The notes beneath the pieces are model-generated. The model did no database searches. It was not told the origin of the DNA and was given only the letters and a program-made list of their open reading frames with translations. Below are positions 1 to 10,230 of a DNA stretch of 31,225 bases, in pieces (within the stretch, counting starts at the first letter, position 1; each line of letters opens with the position of its first letter). The position numbers were made by a program, and so were the translations under genes. The stretch covers positions 1 through 31,225 of the forward strand of contig JAXIUW010088894.1 of the NCBI GenBank assembly GCA_035591015.1, in the 5' to 3' direction. Source of the DNA: Cephalothrix simula. Taxonomy: Eukaryota; Nemertea; Palaeonemertea; Archinemertea; Cephalotrichidae.

Positions 1-634
1 TAGTAATCGGTACAATTTACAAGTAATGCGTACATTTTATGGTTGTTTTTTTGAAGTAATTTAAGTTTTTAAACTCCATAATATTTGAACACTCGGCGCC
101 CCATATACATTACATTCTAACTTATGTGACTTACGTACAGTTTCACATTTGACAAGTTCTTTAAGCTCAATTTTGCAATTTTAACGTCATAGAAATAAGG
201 AAAACCCTTAGAGTGGTTCCCTCCGGGGGTTCCCTTCCGGTTTCCTGAGACCTCGTTTTGGGTACATGTAGCTTTTTCTTGCGGTTCCCGAAAGTCCTCT
301 ATCGCGCATCTTTTGGTATGCGCAACACCATATTTTTGCGCATTTGGAAGGGCTTGAAATTAGTTTGAATTTTCGTTGTTTTTGTGCATGTGAGAGAAGC
401 GTAGTGTACCCTAATTGCTGACATGCAGACTAATAAGACTTATAAGAATATACATACCCGTTAGCATTGTATCCAGAATCCAGGTATTAAGCTGCACCAT
501 GAGTTTAATGCTTAGTTTTCCTAACCTTGTGGCTTGATTTGACCATTTGTATTTTCGTTTTTTAGGCCGAAATGGACTTCGATGACTGAGATAGTCATTA
601 CATTTTTGTATTTTAACTGGGCTGTTAAGTACAA

Positions 635-1150
635 TAGTCGATTTTATTTTTCTATTTCATTGAGCTATGTTTTTAAGGCCTTTTTAAAAATTAGTTGGAT
701 TATGGGTCCGCCGCCCGAATTTTTCAAAAATGGAAAAAAAATGTTTTCCCACTCGCCGCCCAAAATAATTTTTAAAAACAAAATTGCGGAAATGGTAGAA
801 AAGTTATTTGTAATGACAATTTTAACTCAAGGTTTGTAGGTCATTTATAACTGATTATTTCAGTTCACATAAAAAACCAATTGATATAAAAAGGTAAATG
901 CGATTTTTTTCAACCCGCCGCTCTTGTTTAGAAATCAAACTTGATCAAACTTAGATGCGCGTCGCCCATATTGTTGAAGATCAAGTCCCGAAATCCAACT
1001 AATTAAAAAAAGGCCTCAGTAGTATGCAGGTAGGGGTTTCTACGATTCACCAAGATCGGAAAGTATGGTAAATCGCCAACTCCCAAGTTTAAAGTTGGGA
1101 GTTGGTGAATCGTAGAAACCCTGCATGTAGTCGATTTTATTTTTCTATTT
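635..1150. repeat. Foldback-like repeat block
   Basis: A roughly 23-bp word (TAGTCGATTTTATTTTTCTA plus three more T) occurs in direct orientation at about 635-657 and 1128-1150. Between these copies, 675-700 (AAGGCC...TTAGTTGGAT) is repeated inverted at 993-1016 (ATCCAACTAATT...GGCCT). The arrangement suggests a small non-autonomous foldback element or nested insertions. No transposase is present. Confidence 0.5.
1026..1124. repeat. Interrupted inverted repeat (hairpin)
   Basis: GGTTTCTACGATTCACCAA on the left is the reverse complement of TTGGTGAATCGTAGAAACC on the right. The inner part is a tight palindrome, CCAACTCCCAA / TTGGGAGTTGG, around an 8-bp spacer at about 1076-1105. The left arm is broken by about 23 bp of unrelated sequence, as if an insertion split a longer perfect hairpin. 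Confidence 0.7.
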
Positions 1151-1300
1151 AAGTCACCCGGTATGTCAATTTTGGCCGTTCAAAAAGATTGAAAATAAAA
1201 AGCCCGATTTTCAACACTCACGCTTTTAATTCTGGTAGAAATAAGACATAATTGCATGGTCATATGTTTACATGAAACAATATTAAAATTAAGAACAACT

Positions 1301-1771
1301 CAGGGGGGGGGGGGTGGGGGGTTGTCAGACAACCTCAGACAAACGACCCAAAAAAATTAAATGACATGTCAGATAAATTGGTGGAGTCAAGGAAATTTTG
1401 CCAAAAATTTTATCTGACGTCAGATAAAGTGGGTGGTGTCAACGAAATTTTGCCCAAATTTTTATCTGACGTCAAATAATTTGGGTGGTGCCAAGAATTT
1501 TTTATCCAAAATTTATCTGACGTCAGTTAAATTGGGTGGTGTAGAAGGTCGATGTCAGATAAAGTGGGTGGTCTCCTGGGCCGATGTCAGATAAAGTGGG
1601 TGGTCCTCAGGGCCGATGTCAGATAAATTGACATTGTGTCAGATAAAGTGGGTGGTCCCCTGGGCCGATAACTTGACCAAATGTCAGATAATTTGGGTGG
1701 TGGGTGTCAAGACCCAGATTTCAGTAATCTGACGCTAGGTGTCTGAAGTTGTCGGACAACCCTCCCCCCTG
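1301..1771. mobile_element. hAT-like non-autonomous element with internal minisatellite
   Basis: The ends are inverted copies: CAGGGGGG then GGTTGTCAGACAACCTCAGAC-like sequence on the left, and GTTGTCGGACAAC then CCTCCCCCCTG on the right. Candidate 8-bp target-site duplications are GAACAACT (1293-1300) and GAACAGCT (1771-1778), matching at 7 of 8 positions. CAGGG termini with 8-bp duplications are typical of hAT elements. The interior is a variable tandem array of GTCAGATAAAGTGGGTGGT-like units with spacers of different length, and there is no coding capacity. The class call is inference from the termini. Confidence 0.6.
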
Positions 1772-1845
1772 AACAGCTTCATAATTAAATTTATAATATC
1801 ATATTCCTTGGAAAGAATATTATAAATTTAATTACGAAGCTGTTC
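1771..1845. repeat. Long near-perfect palindrome
   Basis: Two arms of about 36 bp, beginning GAACAGCTTC and ending GAAGCTGTTC, fold on each other around a 2-bp centre with few mismatches. The left end abuts and overlaps the hAT-like element and its putative target duplication. Confidence 0.75.
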
Positions 1846-1860
1846 TTAATGAAACATTGC

Positions 1861-1922
1861 ATCAAGAATCCATTCTTGATTGCATGGAGCACAGCAAAAG
1901 CACATCATGTGATGTGCTTTTG
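1861..1922. repeat. Two adjacent short perfect palindromes
   Basis: ATCAAGAAT-CC-ATTCTTGAT lies at 1861-1880. CAAAAGCACATCA-TG-TGATGTGCTTTTG (13-bp arms) lies at 1895-1922, flanked by direct GAGCACAGC repeats. They follow directly on the larger palindrome, giving a cluster of hairpin-forming sequence. Confidence 0.75.
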
Positions 1923-2807
1923 AGCACAGCCAAATCAAAGACAAATCGAGTTAAAAATATAACCCGAAGAAACAACAACGAGGTCAAATACTACGATATC
2001 TTTTTTATTAAGTGCAGATGATTTTTATTACATGATTTTAATGCCAGCAATCGATTGACATTTTTTAAAAACAAAATCAACTCTTAAATCTAATTCATCA
2101 ATATATACGAGGGGAGTAAAATAACAGTATTAACAAAAATATCAAAACAAATCATTCTTAAGAGCAGAACGTAATATCTGTTCTGTTACAATATCAAGAG
2201 GAGACTCATACCAAGAATGGATTCCATTCTTGCTCATACTGATATTACCTTTGTATTCTTAGGAATTGTTTATTTTAACATATTTAGTGAACACAGTCAT
2301 TTTACTCCAAATGCATATATTTAATAAAAGCCAAAATATCAGGGTTCACTGCGAGCAGGATACCCAACCCCAACTCCTTTTTTTCATTTCTTCTTTTTTC
2401 TAGGAGGGGGAGGTATGTTTCCCTGAGGCTCTGTCCAGTATTCAGGGTGTTGTCTCACCCCCCTGATTGTAACGGAATTTTGAATTTTAAACCTAACCCT
2501 AGTTCATATATTTACTTTAATAGTTATTTTTTTAGCATATTATCTTATGCACTCTTCATCGAGATTGCCTTCATGACAGAACCTTCCTTGCCTGGACTTT
2601 GACTTCTGAAGACATCTTAAGGAGGATCCATAAATCAAACTTGGATACTTTCAGCTATCTGAAAAACCTTAGAGCCAAATTAAACCCACCCCAGCCCGAA
2701 AATTCGATCTAGGCACTTTCGTTTTATGATAATTAATAAAAACAACCTTGCCTACTCATCACTAATCGTACCTTCAAATCTAAGATAGAAATAAAATTAT
2801 TATTTAC
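1923..2807. other. Stretch downstream of the array, no unit recognised
   Basis: Contains a further palindrome (CAAGAATGG-ATT-CCATTCTTG, 2212-2232) and a pyrimidine run ending in TAG on the plus strand (about 2377-2401). A region at 2430-2500 has a telomere-like CCTAACCCTAG. If the minus-strand gene ends here, AATAAA-type signals exist on that strand (TTTATT on the plus strand near 2005 and 2268), but no end can be fixed. Confidence 0.4.
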
Positions 2808-2907
2808 TTATTTGAAACCATATTAAACGAAGAGCTCCTCTATCTATGAGAATAGTAGGCCTCTTAAGATCTGTTCTTGTGAAAGTGCTGAAATGAAAAA
2901 TCCGTAC
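2808..2907 (-). ncRNA. Predicted exon, family Z
   Basis: Acceptor CCTCAG follows a T-rich tract; donor is AA-GTAAATAAT. 100 nt. The body shares the GTTTAAT...GGTTTC 3' segment with the exons at 3456, 3839 and 4948. Confidence 0.5.
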
Positions 2908-3035
2908 CTGAGGAAATAAATTGGAAAATTAAGCCCCTCCCCCACACAAGAAATTCAATTGCCTACCTTATCTAATTACACTATTCAGATGCTAGTTTTA
3001 ATTTAAAAAATATTAGGCTATAGATTATTTCATAC

Positions 3036-3076
3036 CTAAAAATATGTTATTGTCATTTTCTTCCTAATATTTCCCC
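3036..3076 (-). ncRNA. Predicted 41-nt exon, family Z
   Basis: Branch point CGTAATC and acceptor ACTTTCAG; donor TTTTTAG-GTATGAAAT. Short exon of the same size as those at 5235 and 5387. Confidence 0.4.
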
Positions 3077-3455
3077 CTGAAAGTTTTGATTACGAAAAAG
3101 ACAGCATACATTATTTCATATGAATTGAATATTTCTTTCTAAATTTATTCAAACACTAGAAATCTGTGATCTGTAAATGGTTATTATTAATACAAAAAAT
3201 GGCAAGGTATTTTGTTTGTATACATTTCCTATTTCCAAATACTATTGGAATACTTTCCATTCTTTATGCTCAAATTTTATGGGCTGTAAAAGTTTAGATT
3301 ACAAAAAAGGCATAGCCACCCTATAACACTCATGGATAACTACTGAAACAAAATTTTTCTAATAACGAACATGAAATTGAGAATCCGCTCCATCCGTAAA
3401 CTAATACTCAAATTATACCGAACCTGCCACAAATTATGACAAAAATATTATTTAC

Positions 3456-3523
3456 TTGTAATAAACCAGATTGATTGTAGAGTTCCAGAGATTGTTCTTC
3501 TTGTCGTAAGATAATGGTTGTAC
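3456..3523 (-). ncRNA. Predicted exon, family Z
   Basis: Acceptor CCTCAG with upstream GTGGGGGAGGGG; donor ACAA-GTAAATAAT. 68 nt, shorter than its relatives because the middle is partly deleted. Confidence 0.45.
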
Positions 3524-3838
3524 CTGAGGAAATAAATTGGAAAATAAAGCCCCTCCCCCACAGAACACATTCAATTGCCTAGCTACTCAAAGTCACTAAA
3601 CTCACATGGCTATAAGTTTTGATGAAAAAGATATAATATTATTTCATTATAATCAACATAATTCTGGAAAATCTTTTTTCGGAAATGAAACCCGATTAAC
3701 TAGAAATTTTCCTTTTTTTTGATAAAGAATGATGAGAGTCCACTTCATCGGTAAACAACTATAACAATGAAATAGTACCCCACCCTTCCCACAAAAAATT
3801 TTAAAAAGATTTTGACATGGCAATAAAAAATTATTTAC

Positions 3839-3953
3839 TTATTCAAACCTCATAAATGTTGCGAAAGAGAATGGTACTTAGATCTCGTTTTCTTCTTGTC
3901 GTGGGAGAATGCAATGCGAATGTTCTGAAATGCTGTTGAAACCTCGGTTGAAA
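3839..3953 (-). ncRNA. Predicted exon, family Z
   Basis: Acceptor CTTCTCAG with diverged context; donor GTAAATAAT. 115 nt. Carries ATTCGCATTGCATTCTCCCA, shared with the exon at 4948-5046. Confidence 0.45.
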
Positions 3954-4094
3954 CTGAGAAGATAAATTGGAAATTTAACCTCCCCCTCCCCACAGAAGAC
4001 ATTCAATTGGTTAACACTATTCAAATTCATTAATTGTTTTAAGTTTTCAAAAAAATTTTAATATTTAAATAAAGTTTACATTTTTTTTGTTTAC

Positions 4095-4170
4095 CTTTCT
4101 CTTAGCGTTAGATGTTTTTTAAAACATAGTGAATTATTCATCCTAACATTTCTTCCTGAATTTATCAGAT
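4095..4170 (-). ncRNA. Predicted exon, family Z
   Basis: Branch region CGTACTCAAAGCC and acceptor TTTTACAG; donor AAAG-GTAAAC. 76 nt, diverged from its neighbours. Confidence 0.35.
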
Positions 4171-4947
4171 CTGTAAAAGGCTTTGAGTACGAAAAAGATA
4201 GCATACATTATTTCATGCGGTACAAAACAATTGAATTCATTAAATACTCTTAAATCTGTTAATCTGTATGCTAATTATTACGAAAAGTGGCAGAGCATAC
4301 ACTAATTTTATGAAGTACAGCATACACTAATTTTATAAAGTACAGACAATCTTTTGAAATACTTGCAATTCATACTCCTGTCCTCATAAAGGTACTAAAT
4401 TTTGGAATATTTTCCTTTTTCACATCTCAGGACCATAATTAACTTTCATTGCATACATGTATTTCTAAGATGTATTACATTTCATTAGAATCCTTATCTG
4501 TAAAAAGTTCTGATTACGAAAAAGAATACATAGATAACAAACTATAGAATTTCTTTTCTTTTGAAAACATTTCATTTAAAATCCCTCTTGAATTTTAAGA
4601 TCTGTAAAAATATTAGCAAGGCATAATTTGTTTCATTTAGTTCTGTTTAAACACATACTTGTTATTTGTATCATCCTTTGGAACACACGATTATCTTTCA
4701 TGGAACTTTAATTTCTTTGTTCAAAGAATTTTTTCTGTAAAAAGTTTTGGTTACGAAAAAAGGCAATTTCTATCTAAAACTTTTAACGATAACGTAAACA
4801 AGACAGTCTAACTTTAAATCTTGGATGTAAATCAAAGCCTAATAATAAACTAAGAAAATTTCATTTTTATGATAAATAATGTAAAAAATGAGATTCCTTT
4901 TCTTCTGTAAACAACTAATATAACATGGTAATATAAAGATTATTTAC

Positions 4948-5046
4948 TTGTCAGAAACCAGATTAAACGAAGAGTTCCTTCTAAGAGAATTTTCTTCTTA
5001 TCATGGGAAAATGCAATGCGAATTATGTGCTGGAATGTGGGTTTAC
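4948..5046 (-). ncRNA. Predicted exon, family Z
   Basis: Acceptor TTTATTTCCTCAG with a G-rich block about 25 nt upstream; donor ACAA-GTAAATAAT. 99 nt and the best preserved Z exon of this type. Confidence 0.5.
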
Positions 5047-5234
5047 CTGAGGAAATAAATTGGAAAATTAAACCCCTCCCCCACAGTACACATTCAATAG
5101 CCTAATCAGATTTACACTACTCAAAATCACTTAATCACAAAAAATTATGATTATTTCATTATACCTAACATTTAAAGATACCTTCTGTTTTTAAGTTTCA
5201 CCATTTCTGAGTTTATACCTTTCTTTTCTCTCAC

Positions 5235-5274
5235 CTTAGGGCCACAACTCATTACATTTCACCAAAATGTTGTT
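5235..5274 (-). ncRNA. Predicted 40-nt exon, family Z
   Basis: Branch point CGTAAGC and acceptor CGTTTACAG; donor CTAAG-GTGAGAG. A weaker alternative donor, TTAG-GTATAATG, would extend the exon to 5165. Confidence 0.45.
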
Positions 5275-5386
5275 CTGTAAACGTTTTGCTTACGAAAAAG
5301 AAGGCATACATTGTACCTAACATTTAAAGATACCTTCTGTTTTTAAGTTTCACCATTTCTGAGTTTATACCTTTCTTTTCTCTCAC

Positions 5387-5427
5387 CTCTAGGGCCACAA
5401 CTCATTACATTTCACCAAAATGTTGTT
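5387..5427 (-). ncRNA. Predicted 41-nt exon, family Z
   Basis: Duplicate of the exon at 5235-5274, with acceptor CTTTTACAG and donor AGAG-GTGAGAG. Confidence 0.45.
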
Positions 5428-5743
5428 CTGTAAAAGTTTTGCTTACGAAAAAGAAGGCATACATTGTTTCATACAGTAAAAACCAGTTGAATAATACTAT
5501 TCATTCATGAAAAAATTCAGTTAAGTTCTCTCGCTCTTGGACTTTTAGACTCTTTTAAGTTGAGTGCTCTCTTAGACTTTACCTGTAAAAGGTTATGATT
5601 ACGAAAAATTGCATGGCATACATTATTTCATAACTAAGCTAGGTCATCGACAAATCAAATCCTATATTTCTTAATTTTTAATGACTAATCCATATAAGAA
5701 ATCTTACAGAAAGTTGCAAAATATAGCTAAAAACTGGCTTTAC

Positions 5744-5884
5744 CGTTCCTTTGCCCAGGCCTTTTGTGAGACTTGTCAATCATATGTCGAACACTTGTTA
5801 GAATATATGGAAATTTCATGGTGGAGGACTTCATGTCATTTTCTCATAAAAATTTGCAATTGAAACTATAAGGTACTTGATTTC
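5744..5884 (-). ncRNA. Predicted exon, family A (leftmost)
   Basis: Branch/acceptor block GTGTCCCTAAAT...GTTTCAG-G, with a mutated branch point; donor AACG-GTAAAG. 141 nt, the most diverged A unit. Confidence 0.35.
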
Positions 5885-6064
5885 CTGAAACAAAGTCTAT
5901 TTAGGGACACCTATGGCATTTACGAAATTTAAACAAATGTGAAACTTATCACATGAAATAAGAAGCTTGATGAAAAAAGTTATCATACCAATTATAACGA
6001 ATTAAAATTTGTTTCTTCAGGTTTGCCTCTAATGATTTTTCAAATACTCGAAATGTCATCTTAC

Positions 6065-6165
6065 TTTTCAGGAACATTGGAAGCGGGAATTATGATTTCG
6101 GGACAGCAACACTATGATCGTCAGGTATGTAGATCTATTCTCCATTTTACGTTTTTACGGATACC
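6065..6165 (-). ncRNA. Predicted exon, family A
   Basis: Branch point CCGTAACC, acceptor AATTTCAG-G, donor AAAA-GTAAG. 101 nt, stops in all three frames, core CTGTCCCGAAA. Confidence 0.55.
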
Positions 6166-6410
6166 CTGAAATTGGATCTGGTTACGGACACCTACGATGA
6201 CATTTCACGCAAATCTCAGGAGAAAGAGAAATTCTTTTAAGGAAATTTTTCAATTAAGTGCATTTTAACGCATAAAAAGGTATTTGAATACCTGAAACTG
6301 TGTCTCGTTCTGTTAGGAACACCTATGGTAACATTTGCGAAATGAAATTTCAAATATATAATTAATGCTGAAAAATCCACCTATTTATAGCAAATAAACG
6401 ACCTTTTTAC

Positions 6411-6512
6411 CTGTCGATCTTTTTAATTCATGTTCATTCCATGCAAAGGACTCGGAAACGTCAGGAGAAAACAGCATTTTGATTTTAACTGTTAAAATTT
6501 CCAAACGGTGAC
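6411..6512 (-). ncRNA. Predicted exon, family A
   Basis: Branch point CCCTAACC, acceptor AGTTTCAG-G, donor GACAG-GTAAAAA. 102 nt, with the TTTCCGAGTCCTTT segment of type a exons. An extra acceptor-like block at 6291 has no room for an exon plus intron and is probably a relic. Confidence 0.55.
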
Positions 6513-6658
6513 CTGAAACTGGATCTGGTTAGGGACACCTACTGTAATATTTCGTATATTTCACATTAAAGAAAAACTATTACTTTCCTGTAAGTTAATT
6601 GAACATAACTACTTTTAAAGAGTTAACGCTTAATGATAATGAAAAAGATCCACTTTAC

Positions 6659-6797
6659 CTATTTCAGTCATTTTCACACACTAATTGCTTTTTCAGTATG
6701 ATGCAAGTGTAAAGAAAGTTTTGGGACATTAACCAACAATCACTTCTCATTTTGGACCAGAAAGGATTCTGTTTGGATAGGTAAAATTCTTAATTTC
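6659..6797 (-). ncRNA. Predicted exon, family A
   Basis: Branch point GCCTAACC, acceptor TAATTTCAG-G, donor AATAG-GTAAAG. 139 nt, core ATGTCCCAAAAC. Confidence 0.55.
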
Positions 6798-6952
6798 CTG
6801 AAATTAGGTCTGGTTAGGCATACCGAAAACATCGCGAATTTCATAACAACTTATCAATAACATTCATTTAAAAATTTCCTGGTTATGAAACAAATAAAAT
6901 GCAATTTAAAAGTTTCTTAAGTCTAAATTATGAAAAAATGAACTGTTTTTAC

Positions 6953-7116
6953 CGAGACCTCCTCTCACCAATTCACATTTCACACCATGGGTAAATTGAT
7001 GTAGGGAGTTCATCATGTTTAAGTGGAATTATTTGAAATGTAATTTTGGACGGAACAGCAATCATTCTTCAACGATATCTCTCATGAAACTTTGGTATAG
7101 GGAGCTTGAATATTTT
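6953..7116 (-). ncRNA. Predicted exon, family A type c
   Basis: Branch point CCCTAAC, acceptor TTAGTTTCAG, donor CTCG-GTAAAAAC. 164 nt. The body holds CCATGATGAACTCCCTAC, shared by the other type c exons. Confidence 0.6.
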
Positions 7117-7279
7117 CTGAAACTAAGTCTAGTTAGGGACACCTACGATATCATTCGCTAATGAAATTTAAAATCTGTAATTAATGCAGAAAAACCATCA
7201 AGCACTTTTTATTGCAAGTATTATTTAGTTTTATACCTGTTAGGTTGATCTTTTTTAATCATAATAAAATTAACCTTAC

Positions 7280-7388
7280 TTTTTCAGCTTGATTCCGTGT
7301 AAAAGTCTCGCGCCAGGTTTGACAATCATTTGAACTGGCATGGCGTGGGTATGTGTTCCCTCTAAATGGTAAAATTTTACACGATAAC
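7280..7388 (-). ncRNA. Predicted exon, family A type a
   Basis: Branch point CCCTAACC, acceptor AGTTTCAG-G, donor AAAA-GTAAGG. 109 nt. Confidence 0.6.
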
Positions 7389-7665
7389 CTGAAACTGGAT
7401 CTGGTTAGGGACACCTATGGTAATATTTCGCGTATAACAGAAGCTAATTCCAAAATGTTTTTTTCAAATTTTCCAATTAGTTCATTATATTCCTTTAAAT
7501 TTACTGTTAATTTTTTTAAAAATAATTACTTCAAATGTAATAAAATATATAGACTTTACCTATTTCAGGCATTTTCTCATACCCTGTGTGGAAGTTTTGG
7601 GTTATCAACATTCATCATTAATTGTTTGGCTTTGATCTTTTTGCTCACACTCAAAATAACCATAC

Positions 7666-7788
7666 TTTTTCAGGACGATAAAAAAGACTCTGAAGTGCCA
7701 GGTTTGAAGAGTGAAGACTTGAGACAGCACTCTGATTTGAACTATTGCTAGTATGTATTTTACTTCTAAATTAATTTTACACGATAAC
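7666..7788 (-). ncRNA. Predicted exon, family A type a'
   Basis: Two nested acceptors (TTTCAG, then TTACAG-G) follow branch point CCCTAACC; donor AAAA-GTATGG. 123 nt. One frame is open, but the equivalent frame is not kept in sister exons. A second donor, AATAG-GTAAAG, at 7560 would give a 229-nt version. Confidence 0.55.
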
Positions 7789-7959
7789 CTGTAACTGAAA
7801 CTGGTTAGGGACACCTACGGTAATATTTCGTGGACTTCAGCACAAAGTTTAAGTAATAAATTTCAAATAGCATTTTAGACATTTACAGTAAACGTTAATG
7901 ATTACTTATAATACTTGATAAGACTTAACACATAATGATAATGAAAACGTTAACATTAC

Positions 7960-8107
7960 CTTACACATTCTCTTACACTTTTCTCATTCAGCATTTTAGA
8001 GCAGTTAAAAGAGTCAGAAAAGAAAATTTGGGACATCAACCAATGTATTCATCACGAATAATCCTTGGATTGGTAACGATAGGTAAGATTCTTGATTACT
8101 TAATTAC
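7960..8107 (-). ncRNA. Predicted exon, family A type b
   Basis: Branch point CCCTAATC, acceptor TAGTTTCAG-G, donor AAG-GTAATG. 148 nt. The first 11 nt (GTAATTAAGTA) contain stops in all three frames. Confidence 0.6.
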
Positions 8108-8456
8108 CTGAAACTAGGTCTGATTAGGGACACCTAACGTCGAAAATTTCAGAAGAAATTAAATATAAACTCTTAATTTTATAAAACATCAGTTTACTTG
8201 ATAAATTTCGAAATAACGATTTTGATTTTAACTAAAGAAATACGCGTTTGTTCAGATTTTCTTAATAATATATTTCATCCAGTATCTAAATTCATCCTTT
8301 GCCCGAAATTAGGTCTGGTTAGGAATAACCGAATATCGCGAATTTCAGAACAACTTAAATTGAATTCCAAACTTAATGATATTCAATACAAATTTCCCAG
8401 TTATGAAATTTGCGATTTAACAACCTAAATTATACAGCAAAATGAAATGTTTTTAC

Positions 8457-8627
8457 CGAGACTTTCTCCTGTCATTACTTCACATTCCGCATCATTCATG
8501 GGTAAAATGAGTCCTTGTAGGGAGTTCATCATGGAGACATATATGGAGTTCTGGAACTCTTTGGACGGGACAGCAATTATTCGTCTAAGATTTGTTTCAT
8601 GAAAATTATGGGGAACTTGAATATTTC
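8457..8627 (-). ncRNA. Predicted exon, family A type c
   Basis: Branch point CCTTAACT, acceptor TTAGTTTCAG-G, donor CTCG-GTAAAAAC. 171 nt. Confidence 0.6.
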
Positions 8628-8761
8628 CTGAAACTAAGTCTAGTTAAGGACACCTACGATATCATTCGCGAATCTCAAATAAATTAAATGAAATTTTAAA
8701 GTTAACGTTTTTACCTTTTAGGCTTCGATCTTTTTTTTATTTTAACTAGAATGAACCTTAC

Positions 8762-8889
8762 TTTTTCAGCTTGATTTCATGTAAAGGACTCGGAAGCGCC
8801 TCGTTTGACAATTTTTGGGACAGCACAATGATTCGAACTGGTGCGGGTATGTACTTGTATTCCCTATAAATGGTAACATACACGATAGC
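8762..8889 (-). ncRNA. Predicted exon, family A type a
   Basis: Branch point CCCTAACC, acceptor TAGTTTCAG-G, donor AAAAA-GTAAGG. 128 nt. One frame is fully open and another nearly so, but 128 is not a multiple of three and the open frame is offset against the a' exon by a 5-nt length difference. I do not read it as coding. Confidence 0.65.
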
Positions 8890-9144
8890 CTGAAACTAGA
8901 TCTGGTTAGGGACACCTATGGTAATATTTCGCGTATAACAGAAGAAGGAGTTCTGATCCTACATTTTTTTCAATTTTTCCAATTAGTTCATTCTATTCCT
9001 TTAAATTTACAGTGATTTTTTAAAACATATTAATACTCAAAAAAATAATGAAATACATCGACTTTACCTATTTCAGGCATACACTGTGTGGAAGTTTTAA
9101 TGGTTTGGCTTTGATCTTTTTGGTCAGACTCAAAAGAACCATAC

Positions 9145-9267
9145 TTTTTCAGGACGATCAAATGTGAAAGACTCGGAAGTGCCAGGTTTGAAGACTTTTG
9201 GGACAGCACTCTGATTTGAACTATTGCTAGTATGTATTTTACTTCTAAATTAATTTTACACGACAAC
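9145..9267 (-). ncRNA. Predicted exon, family A type a'
   Basis: Branch point CCCTAACT, acceptor AGTTACAG-G, donor AAAA-GTATGG. 123 nt, the same length as the exon at 7666. Confidence 0.6.
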
Positions 9268-9444
9268 CTGTAACTGAAAACTAGTTAGGGACACCTACAC
9301 TAGTAGCACTCGTGGGCTTCAGCTTCAGCACAAAGTTTAAGTAATAAATTTCAAATAAAAATGTGCATTTTAGACATTTACAGTACGTTAATGATTACTT
9401 AATAAAGACTTAACACTTAATGATAATGAAAACATTAACATTAC

Positions 9445-9588
9445 CTTACATTTTTTTACAGTTTTCTCATTCAGAATTTTAGAGCAGTTCGGAGTCAAAA
9501 AAGAAAATTTGTGACATCAACCAACGTATTCATCATGAATAATCCTTGGATTGGTAGCGATAGGTAAGATTCTTGATTACTTAATTAC
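9445..9588 (-). ncRNA. Predicted exon, family A type b
   Basis: Branch point CCCTAATC, acceptor TAGTTTCAG-G, donor AAG-GTAATG. 144 nt, all three frames closed at once. Confidence 0.6.
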
Positions 9589-9940
9589 CTGAAACTAGGT
9601 CTGATTAGGGACACCTAACGTCGCAAATTCAGAAGAAATTAAATATATACTCTAATTTTATAAAAGGTCAGTTTACTCGATTTTGATTTGAACTAAAAAT
9701 AAATACGCATTTGTTCAGATTTCCTAGTAATATTTCATCCCATCCAGTATCTAAATTCATCTTTAGCCCGAAATTAGGAATAACCGAATATCGCGAATTT
9801 CAGAACAACTTAAATTGAATTCCAAACTTAATGCTATTCAATACAAATTTCCCAGTTATGGAACAAACAATTTGCGATTTAACAATTTTCTGGTTATGAA
9901 AACAAAACCTAAATTATACAGCAAAATGAACTGTTTTTAC

Positions 9941-10095
9941 CTAGACTTTCTCCTGTCATTACTTCACATTCCGCATCATTCATGGGTAAAATGAATCCTT
10001 GTAGGGAGTTCATCAATATGGAACTCTTTGGACGGGACAGCAGTTATTCGTCTAAGATTTTGTTTCATGAAAATTATGGGGAACCTGAATATTTC
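9941..10095 (-). ncRNA. Predicted exon, family A type c
   Basis: Branch point CCTTAACT, acceptor TTAGTTTCAG-G, donor CTAG-GTAAAAAC. 155 nt. Confidence 0.6.
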
Positions 10096-10230
10096 CTGAA
10101 ACTAAGTCTAGTTAAGGACACTTACGATATCATTCGCGAATCTCAAATAAATTAAATGAAATTTAAAAGTTAACGTTTTTACCTTTTAGGCTTCGATCTT
10201 TTTTTTTATTTTAGCTAGAATGAACCTTAC

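Larger units (their letters stand above)
1..1300. other. Left flank, no gene recognised
   Basis: AT-rich non-coding DNA. The only open frame of note (85 codons, 582-839, plus) is low-complexity, lies inside a foldback repeat and resembles no family I know. No splice-unit motif of the array is seen here, so the array appears to end to the right of this stretch. Confidence 0.6.
5162..5467 (-). repeat. 152-bp tandem duplication carrying a Z exon
   Basis: 5162-5313 and 5314-5467 are nearly identical, with a 1-2 bp indel beside the donor and one substitution in the acceptor tract. Each copy holds one complete small exon unit, so this is a recent one-unit amplification. Confidence 0.8.
2808..5582 (-). 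repeat. Exon array Z (3'-most, most decayed family)
   Basis: Two unit types alternate. One has acceptor TTTATTTCCTCAG preceded by the G-rich block GTGGGGGAGGGG and donor AA-GTAAATAAT. The other has the block CGTAATCAAAACTTTTACAG (branch point TAATC plus acceptor), seen at about 3078, 4171, 4498, 4735, 5275, 5428 and 5583. Several copies of the second type have lost a usable donor, so this end of the array looks degenerate. Confidence 0.6.

Noticed and set aside
2377-2415. Strong pyrimidine tract with TAG on the plus strand followed by GTATGT
   Set aside because: It would make a 9-nt exon, has no partner exons on that strand and lies outside the arrays.
6065-6130. Plus-strand exon reading of array A (TTTTCAG ... 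CAG-GTATGT)
   Set aside because: Plus-strand acceptor and donor-like words do occur, but they are less regular. The plus reading leaves the most conserved block of the unit unexplained, whereas on the minus strand that block is a branch point plus acceptor. Arrays B and C fit only the minus strand.
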